NCBI RefSeq assembly: GCF_014066305.1
Contig: NW_023501051.1
Span: forward strand, 1 to 64,000
Direction of reading: 5' to 3'
Source: Letharia columbiana
Taxonomy: Eukaryota > Ascomycota > Lecanoromycetes > Lecanorales > Parmeliaceae
Length of the DNA stretch: 64,000 bases
Shown: in pieces, positions 56,502-64,000 of the stretch
How the letters are laid out: the number at the start of each line of letters is the position of its first letter
How positions within the stretch are numbered: position 1 is the stretch's first letter
The notes under the pieces: generated by a model
What the model was told of the DNA's origin: nothing
Databases searched by the model: none
The model's input: only the letters and a program-made list of their open reading frames with translations
Made by a program: the position numbers and the translations under genes

Positions 56502-57450
56502 AATTGCGGTCGTGGAATTGTAGCTGTCCTTGGATCGAGGTTCAAGTTGAGTTCCTGATTTTGTGTGGGAGTTTATGATCGCCGTAGGGCTGAGTAGCCG
56601 AGTGGACCGCCAAGGAATCATTCTTTGAAGTTCATGACTTTACGCTGTTGCTGATTTCCTCGTCTCTCTCTGAGCTAGGTATTGCGTTATGAGCTATCCA
56701 ATAGTTGACACAGACGATGGTCAAACGCAAGAAAGGGATCCATACGTGTAATGGGAAGGATGGAGAATGACAAGTGTGATACATGGGAAATTGGAAGGGC
56801 GCCATCAGCAGCAATCTACTTTTAACAATTCGAGATGTTCAGCAAGAGTAGGGGTCATTTACTACATGTCAAGCTCCCAGGGTTTGAGCCAAAGTCTCAA
56901 CCCAAACATCTCAGGACTGAAGGCCACGTTGGATTTCCAACATAGACATGGGTTGGCATGGCAATGAAACGCAATGCCCATCCAAAAAAGCCCGTTTTTC
57001 GATTTGTGGGTGACTGTTAAAGACAGCAAACCGAGAAAGAGATGGAGCGAGAGCCACAATCCATTGGCTCAGCAGAGGGGATGTCATTCCAGCTCAAAGA
57101 CTAGAGCCGGGATACAAAGCCTTGTCAGTAAAACCCAGAGCGTCCTTTGAGATTTCTTGGTCCTGACCATTGTTGATGTCTACCGGGCCAGATGAGTCGT
57201 CGTTACTCAACCCGAACCAGTCTCTTCATGTCTTTAATCAGGCTTTCTCCTTGCATTGGTGTCTAGCTGCTGGAGAGTGCCTTGAAACCTGCGTGGCATC
57301 CTGTAGGACCTTCGCCATGGTATTGTACCCTTGGATTTGCCCATTTGAACTTGCCACTCCGTAATCATTTGCCGGCTCCGCAGGGCACAGAAATCACCGT
57401 GATAGCGCCTAGCCTTATATAGTCATAGTCTGTCCATAAATGGAGCATCC
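56502..57450. other. Intergenic region between RPS7 and CAB2
   Basis: About 950 bp holding the RPS7 promoter (just right of 56501) and the CAB2 3' flank. No other gene recognised. Confidence 0.5.
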
Positions 57451-58632
57451 TCAATCTGCGTTGCCAAACTCTGCCCACGCGAGTGCTTTTGCCAATAGAT
57501 CATCTTCATCCTCTTCTTTGTGCTGCTGCGACATCTGGGTGAATAATCGATGCATTTTGGCGACTTCAGGTACAATGAGTGATTCAATCTCCTGCTCTAA
57601 ATCCCCGTTCATCCATTCTTGTTCTGGCATATCTCCATTGTTCACCGCATCGATGGTGGGTCTAACTCCGGAGACGCTTTTGACCCTTCTATGGACGGGC
57701 ACTCTGATCCACCGCTCTTCTTTTCCGGGAGCAACAAAGACCACCTCAAATTTCCTCGTCGACAAGAGATTGCCAATGACGAGATGATGGGAGTACTTCT
57801 CCAGCGCTTGTTGAGCTTTGGACACCAGCAAAGACGGATCAGTCTCAAGCTTGAAACTGATGATCATGCCCTCGGGTGCCCAGCCGTCGACCAGGCTCTT
57901 CAAGAATTTAGGGACTGGATCCAAGTTAATCATGAGCTGTTTCCCTTGGGAGGTATCTGCATTGCCGGATGACCCTGGTTCTGCCGCTCCACCAGCTCTG
58001 TTTGTCTCCGACGACTGAATTTTGTGCTCGGAAAGCCGGTCTCTTGGTAGGAAGAAATCTGAGACTGCTGCGGCCAAGTAAAAGAGCGCCTTCGGACCCA
58101 GAGGTCTCATCGACATCGAAATCTTTCTGAGCTCCCATAGATACTCTGTCACTGTCGTAAAGGAGATCAGCAGCAGAGTGTTGTTCCGCCTCGCTGCGTT
58201 GTATTCACGCAAGACGCCTAGCATCTTTTTCTGATATTCTGGATTCACTACGACCTCGCTGTTCTCCCCCTCTACCATATAGTCTAGGAAACAATTCGTA
58301 GAATGGCTATAATGCCTCGAATATGGCAGTAGAGAGAATTGCCGGTGAAGGAAAATAACAGCATAGCCAGCTTCTAGGAAACACTCTGCGGATGTGGCCC
58401 CACGGGTACCAGCGGAGAAGTTGTCAATGAATCTCACGGTCTGATTCTCAAGAGGCACCGTTGTTCCGCCCGAGGTCACCAGCACCACAGCCCTGTTGGA
58501 TTGGAGGTGGTGAGAGATGAACGCTTTTGCAAGCTTGCCGTGAAAGTCAAGAGTCTCTGGGGGTGGGTTTTGGTCGAAGTAATCCTTCTCTGGAGGTGGC
58601 AGGAAGGACGATACGGCGTCTAGAGCTCCCAT
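57451..58632 (-). CDS. CAB2: Phosphopantothenate-cysteine ligase (CoA synthesis)
   Basis: Joins 4'-phosphopantothenate and cysteine, the second step of coenzyme A synthesis, in the cytosol. Single exon, 393 aa from the Met at 58632 ([19 protein letters not shown]); the frame is open 27 codons further upstream, but those look untranslated. Eukaryotic PPCS landmarks are [29 protein letters not shown] (nucleotide-binding turn), [40 protein letters not shown] and [14 protein letters not shown] with [13 protein letters not shown]. It carries the usual eukaryotic insertion after the first third. Length and motifs are complete. Confidence 0.93.
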   Translation of the reverse strand: MGALDAVSSFLPPPEKDYFDQNPPPETLDFHGKLAKAFISHHLQSNRAVVLVTSGGTTVPLENQTVRFIDNFSAGTRGATSAECFLEAGYAVIFLHRQFSLLPYSRHYSHSTNCFLDYMVEGENSEVVVNPEYQKKMLGVLREYNAARRNNTLLLISFTTVTEYLWELRKISMSMRPLGPKALFYLAAAVSDFFLPRDRLSEHKIQSSETNRAGGAAEPGSSGNADTSQGKQLMINLDPVPKFLKSLVDGWAPEGMIISFKLETDPSLLVSKAQQALEKYSHHLVIGNLLSTRKFEVVFVAPGKEERWIRVPVHRRVKSVSGVRPTIDAVNNGDMPEQEWMNGDLEQEIESLIVPEVAKMHRLFTQMSQQHKEEDEDDLLAKALAWAEFGNAD

Positions 58633-60275
58633 CGTGTAAGATTCTGGGGGGGGTGGAAGCAATGTTGCACTACAGAAGGCAGAATGGACAAGCTCAACGC
58701 TCAATCTCCGCAAGACTTGTCAACTAGGGCCATCCAACATCATCTAGAGCGAGATTCGGGCATATAAGGAAGGGGTATATGTTGGAAGAATTCAGTGGAC
58801 AAACTACATGTTTGTGTTCTACGGACTTGGCGGCAAATCGCGTCCATAAGAAAAACCTTCCAAGGTCTGAGCGTTTAAGCAGGACACTGGCACACTGGGA
58901 GAGATAGAAGAATAGGTAGCAGGAGATTTCGACTGATTGGCTAACCATATAGAGTATAGCTTGCTTTGGCTTGGAGGGGTACCTCTTCTCCGGAGCCTGC
59001 TTCCGAGGGTTCATAGAAATTCTACATCCTCTTCTAAATAAGTACCTAGGTACTCGAACGTTACCCTAATTTGAAGTAATCTTACCCATGACCTCTTTCT
59101 TGTTTCTGAAATCTTGACCAAACGAAGCGCTTCGGTATTCGGGTTGAAATTGCAGAGGTGGAGTAGACAGGGCAGAGACGGACTGCCTTGTGCCGGACAG
59201 GTGATGCAATTCCAATGAAGCTTCAGCAGCCAAGCGAGTCAGGAGTCAGGGTACTAGTACTTGTCGACATCTCCGAATGCCGTACTACAGTACTAGTATT
59301 CATCGGAGGTTCGCCCGGTCAGGGTCTTGGTGGCACCAGGAGAAAAGGAGAAAGGTGTGGCGGTTAGTTTAGTTTAGCGTTCCGTTCAGCCATCACATCC
59401 ATGATCCATCGTGCCATCTCATCAGCGATCTCTCTGCTCAGATTCGACATTAATATTGGCTATGGCTACCTGGCTGCGCAATAATTAATGAGTAGTTGAC
59501 TTTATTAATAATTAGAATAATGTACTCCAAGAACTCTAGAAGCAAGCCGGTCGTCGTACTTGCATAATTCCGCCAGGAGTCGCAAACCCGTTGCTGTGTC
59601 CGAATGTTTACCACAATCTCTACCTTACCTAGGCATCGCATGTCATTGAATCGAAGAAAGTCTCGCTGCGGCGCTAGCATGGACTGCAAACATGTCCGTC
59701 GTGCTCCTGCCTTTAGGCGATCTCATTCCCTCGTCTTTCTCCTCCCTTTCGTCCCCGCCTCCCACATCCCACCTTCACCTGGCTAGACTGAAGAGAAAGC
59801 GTCGCTGCACCATCGACATAGTGGCGATCATCTTTTATTCCGACACCAGAATCAGAGTAGGTAGCAATTCAAACATTTCCATGCCCAGGGTTCAATGGCA
59901 AAAGTCTGCTTGGTCATCGTGTCATCGCATTCGTGGCACGTCAACTTTTCCTCCTTCACCACTCTACATCTGCCACCTATCCTTCTCAGCTAGAGTCTTT
60001 GCAGTGCCGTGCTGATATTAACCCTCCTAAGATCACAGGACAACAGGACACTGCACACATCTCCCAATTATCGCCCGAGCCCGCCATGAATTGCGCCAAA
60101 TTATCTCCATCTTCGTCACTACTCCCCCAGAGCCCGTCACGCTCCATACGCCGCCATACACAACATCACGATTAACAGAGGAAATTTTTGGTTGGATGTT
60201 TGGAAAGCGCTGTTACATTGCTGCTTGAATTATCGAAGAACGTCTCTACACTTTCCGCGAGGGGCCGCCCAAAGA
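58633..60275. other. Intergenic region upstream of CAB2 and the Zn2Cys6 gene
   Basis: About 1.6 kb between divergent genes. A short AT-rich patch lies at 59455-59530. Several unrelated short frames occur; none is supported. It must contain both promoters. Confidence 0.5.
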
Positions 60276-63183
60276 ATGGTCACCCGAGAAAAGATGAAGC
60301 AGGCAGGTTCCAAGCAGGCCGGCAAGCCGCCAGCCTCGGTATCCCTCACCAACACAACAGGCCAGCAACCAGAGCCGTCTCAACCACAGCCTTCGCCTTA
60401 CACACCGACCGCTGCCCTCCCCATCGCTGCTCCATCCCACCAGGGCAGTGCGCAATCACAGAATCCGCCCAAGGTAGCCATACCTCGCCTACGTCGCAAT
60501 AGCGAAGAAATGTGTCTCTCCAAAGGATCTGCATCAGCGGACAAAAATCGTGTCGCTCACGCATGTGAGCCATGCAGGCAAAGGAAGACAAAGTGCAGTG
60601 GAGAACGTCCGGTTTGCCAGCACTGCGAAGACTTCAAGCTCACGTGCATGTATGCGGATGGCAAACGCGATAAAACCAAAAAGTGAGTACTTGTTGAAAA
60701 GAAGTGTTTCCTGGCTGACATCTGTGACCATAGACAACTTGGTAGTCTGGTCGGCAGGGTCGAAGAGTACGAGCACCTTCTCGAAGAGCTCAGCTTGCGT
60801 GCTGGATTTGCAGACCAAGCCTTGATCCGAAGAACCTTGGACAGAGTAAAATGCTTAGACTGCACGATAGGCACTCCGGCTGACCCCTCCAGGAGCTATC
60901 TCCGGAGGACGATGATGAATCAGCAACCCCACATAGCAAAAAGTCAGGTGTGCACCGAGAGCTGGCCGGGGAGTTCAAAGCCAACGCTCGAGCTGGTTCT
61001 ACCGAATCCTTAGATTGCATTGACGAAGACTACAACCGAAACCCCGCCGCCCGTGCCACAGGATACCATGGCAAGAACTCGGAAGTGACTTGGATGCAAC
61101 GGCTCAAGCGACAGACCAGACAAGATTCTGAGGAGCAGGAGGACGACGATGAAGGCTCATTGCCCAGTGGACAGTCATCGCCAGCTCTTCATAACGAGAT
61201 TTTCGGTTCAGATCTTACTCCGATTAGTGAATCAACCTACCATTGCGATGACTTGACCTTGACTCCTCCTCATCACGTTGACCCGTTCGAAATGCCATCA
61301 CAGGCAACGGCGAACATGCTGTTTCAAAGCTATCTGGAAACCGTTCATCCTGCGTTCCCAATTATTGGAAAGAGTACTTTCATCAGCCAGTACCAAGCAT
61401 TCCAACTCAGTGAGGATCAATCAAAAATCAACCAGAATTGGCTGGCCATCCTAAATCTGATTTTCGCCATCGGTGCTAAATACTCCCATCTCATCCAAGC
61501 CGAGTGGAATGGCGACGAAACAGATCACCTGGTCTACTTCACTCGTGCTCGGATACTCGGCTTCAATTCGGAGGCCATACTAGGCCACGCTGAGTTGCAG
61601 AAAGTACAGATTACGGGTCTCATGTCTTTTTATCTGATGGCCTTGAACCAGATTAATAGGTAAGTCGTAGCCTCAACTTAATGAGACGATTTCCGTCTGA
61701 CACCACCTATAGGTCCTGGTCAACTAGTGGCATCGCTATCAGGCACGCTGCCACCCTAGGCCTCAACCTACGAAACGATAGCAAGGATGTTCCGGAAACC
61801 TCAAAAGAGATCCGATACCGTGTTTGGTGGGCGGTGTGCAGTCTTGAACGTATACTGGCCGTCATGACCGGACGTCCCACATCTTTCTCGGAGACCGACT
61901 GTACTGCACCGGCGCCGCTCCCTCTCGAAGAAGATTCCTTCGTAGGAAATAATGCGCCCAGTCCCCAGGATATCGCACTGCTCCGGCGCATGTCTAGTGA
62001 AGAATCGCGACAGACTGATGGCACAACGACCCCGCCGTCCTCAATTAGCTACTCGTTAAAGTCCAAAAATTCTCCAGCTGATTCAATGTCACCATTATCG
62101 CTGCCATCGTCGCAAGAGCGGAAGCAAGCAATACCTACCACCAACGCACTTTACTTCGGATACCACACGAAGTTGAGCACCTTTAGCAACGATGTCCTGA
62201 ACCGCCTTTACCGTGCTGATGCCATGTCAAAGTCCTGGGCTGATGTCCAAAACACTATTGCGTCCCTGAACTCGAAAATCGAGGACTGGCGTGGCAAACT
62301 GCCCAATGTATTTGATTTCACCAAAAAGCAACGAGACCAACAATTTGTTCGTGAGCGAATGAGCCTCGGTTTCTTTTATTACAGCATCTTGGCAATCATC
62401 AACCGGCCGTGTCTGTGTCGGGTCGACCGAAAGATCCCCAATCAATCAGACAAAGCTAAAGATTTCAACCGCGAGACTGCTATTAAAAGCGTACACGCGG
62501 CGCGAGATATGTTGGAGATGTTGCCCCAAGAGCCGAATCCAGTTGGTCTATATACAGTCGCTCCTTGGTGGTGTCTAGTGCATTATCTCATGCAGGCCGC
62601 CACTATTTTGATGCTTGAACTCTCCTTTCGTTCGGATCATATGCCCAACGAGGTTGACGAGATTTTCGACTCGGCAAAGAAGGCAACAGATTGGCTACGG
62701 GGTTTGTCAGAGAATGAAGCGGCGAGGCGGGCTTGGTCCCTGTGCGATGACATGTTGCGCAAAGTTGCCTCGAAGGTTGGAAGAAGCCCGGCTGAAGCTT
62801 CAACCTACGGAGGTGTCTCAGATCACCAAGGAAATGCAGCGGATCAGATGCAGGGTATGCAATGCACCCATTCCACACAGGGACCGGCTTCATCGAGCAT
62901 GTTCCTTCCGCAACATGGCTACGCGAGCTCAGCACCGTTCCACCAGCCAATTTTCTCGGCTTACGATCAAGTCCTCTCCTATTGCCAGGTACCAACGACC
63001 TCGGCTTCCGGGCCTTTTAATGACATGTTCCCCACTGGGACTGACATGGAAGCCATACAGTACGACGGTTACGATCATACGGGGTACTCCTACGAGCAGA
63101 ACCACCAACGATGGTTCCCCAACGGCTGCGGCGGCGGTGATGGTGCTTGCAGTGGCTCGATGCTCCACACATTTTCTTCTTGA
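60276..63183 (+). CDS. Zn2Cys6 fungal transcription factor
   Basis: Nuclear DNA-binding regulator. Proposed exons are 60276-60682, 60734-60845, 60893-61659 and 61713-63183 (introns 47-53 bp, GT-AG), giving 918 aa. The binuclear zinc cluster has Cys at about 97, 100, 107, 114, 117 and 124 (ACEPCRQRKTKC, then CQHCEDFKLTC), followed by a basic linker and a short coiled coil (LGSLVGRVEEYEHLLEELS). The fungal_trans middle-homology domain runs about 300-640 (ETVHPAFPIIGKSTFI, AIRHAATLGLNLR, RYRVWWAVCSLERILAVMTGRP). The C-terminus is Gln/Tyr/Gly-rich, a plausible activation region. The Met at 60276 is the first ATG in frame. The regulated pathway is unknown and no adjacent cluster suggests one. Confidence 0.9.
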
Positions 63184-64000
63184 TGAGATCACGGCGTTAC
63201 GGCCTTCGCTGTCTCGGTTTGTACCTACGATACGATCGCGTGCATTTGTTAGAGATACCATTTCCTTACACTTCAATTGTCCAGTTGTCGAAAGTGACGA
63301 CGAGGCTGAGATACAATTTGTAGAACAGACGAGTGCGCGAGACACTAGCTTCAACGTTTTTGCGCTCGATATGTGCTACTGCTCTGGGCTCCTGTCTACT
63401 CAAGCATTCAAAAATGTACCAGTGCTATCGTCTTTCTCGACCCCCTGCAAGGGACATCTAACCGAGCCTTGCATATGTGCATCTGCCTTCAGCGTGACTC
63501 CTCAGCGTGTATCTCCGTATTCCCTCTCCCTCCTCGTTCTTCACGGAATGGTCGTAGCAAAGGGCTTCTTTCTGTTTTCCGCCCTCCTGCTAACCCAACC
63601 AGCAGCAGCAGCGCCTCAAGCTCATGACCATGGCTGCCCTGATGTTGACGAGCAGCAGCTTGAGCGTCGAATCGTCGTTTCGTCGACGAGCAGTCATGCC
63701 TCCCCAACCACTAGCTCCCCATTCATTATCCCGATCCTGACAATGATGACCATCAGAGCGGCCCCCATCCGTGTTTCGAAGCAGATGCAATACGTGACGT
63801 CCTACAGCCCTATCCCGTGACTGATCTTGATAGGTCTTGCCCCAAAAACCCCCGGTGACAAAAGGTTCTCGTTCCGCCGAAAATGGCTTGCTTGGATGGT
63901 ATGTTTATCGTGATGAATCTAATCAAAGAGGCTGTTCTTGCAAAGCCTTCCAGGCTGCGGTGCGGACCATGCAACGCAGTGAAATCATCGGGAACACAAT
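63184..64000. other. Right-end flank, no gene recognised
   Basis: About 0.8 kb after the transcription-factor stop. A frame to 63820 is open only as an overlap from inside the previous gene and has no domain. The window ends here. Confidence 0.45.

Noticed and set aside
62615..63820. 401-codon plus-strand frame running past the transcription factor
   Set aside because: Overlaps the Zn2Cys6 gene in another frame for most of its length and has no domain; the remaining 640 bp show no recognisable protein.
34313..64000. A secondary-metabolite (PKS/NRPS) cluster around the Zn2Cys6 regulator
   Set aside because: Neighbours are housekeeping genes (CAB2, RPS7, dynactin); no backbone enzyme, P450 or efflux pump is seen in the window.
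1..64000. CRISPR arrays, rRNA genes, bacterial insertion sequences
   Set aside because: No regularly spaced repeats, rRNA motifs or IS-type transposases were seen; the genome is eukaryotic.

Overview
The window is nuclear DNA of a filamentous ascomycete (Pezizomycotina); the class cannot be settled from sequence alone. The evidence is short GT-AG introns (mostly 44-60 bp, often with CTAAC/CTGAC-like branch points), an AT-rich block with the CpA/TpG depletion left by repeat-induced point mutation (RIP), a Zn2Cys6 regulator, a fungal class III chitinase with a long Ser/Thr tail, a DUF7704 membrane protein and a DUF3435-type recombinase relic. No bacterial-type operons, CRISPR arrays or rRNA were seen.

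Left part (1-25.6 kb). Bases 1-2865 are almost pure A/T RIP-type sequence that stops abruptly at the 3' end of a secreted GH18 chitinase (2866-6532, minus). Next come a DOPA 4,5-dioxygenase-like gene (minus), the Golgi Qa-SNARE SED5 (minus), a giant disordered fungal protein of about 2,526 aa (12041-19910, plus, with one likely GC-AG intron), the vacuolar SNARE VAM7, the microtubule plus-end protein EB1/Bim1 and an F-box/WD40 protein (all minus).

Middle part (25.6-34 kb). This is the accessory-looking stretch. It holds a broken DUF3435/tyrosine-recombinase gene (26522-29677, plus) with a visible R...HxxR...Y set and five in-frame stops that C-to-T changes could all explain. Beyond it are direct repeats, a tandem array built around GAGTAGGCTC, an SDR pseudogene fragment and a tRNA-Thr(AGT). 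That tRNA gene (31656-31779, minus) is the most unusual object in the window. Its anticodon arm is complete, but a 52-bp insert with the hallmarks of an mRNA intron (GTAAGT...GACTAAT...TTAG) sits between the anticodon stem and the variable loop, not at the usual 37/38 position. Removing it gives a well-paired 72-nt tRNA.

Right part (33.8-64 kb). Mostly conserved genes: a DUF7704 membrane protein; a divergent Gfo/Idh/MocA oxidoreductase and DHDPS/KDG-aldolase-family pair, possibly one catabolic module; an intronless PMC1-like Ca2+-ATPase; a Rab5/Vps21 GTPase; an NDUFAF5-like complex I assembly factor; ARP2/3 subunit ARPC5 and dynactin p62 sharing a 208-bp divergent promoter; ribosomal protein eS7; phosphopantothenate-cysteine ligase (CAB2); and a Zn2Cys6 transcription factor. 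Two long gene-poor stretches (43.4-45.3 kb, rich in microsatellites, and 46.3-51.5 kb, with a near-perfect 23-bp hairpin) separate them. Several genes serve endomembrane traffic and the cytoskeleton (SED5, VAM7, Rab5, EB1, ARPC5, dynactin), but nothing shows that this is more than chance neighbourhood.

Exon boundaries were placed by hand from reading frame, splice signals and remembered family conservation; no alignment or transcript data were available.
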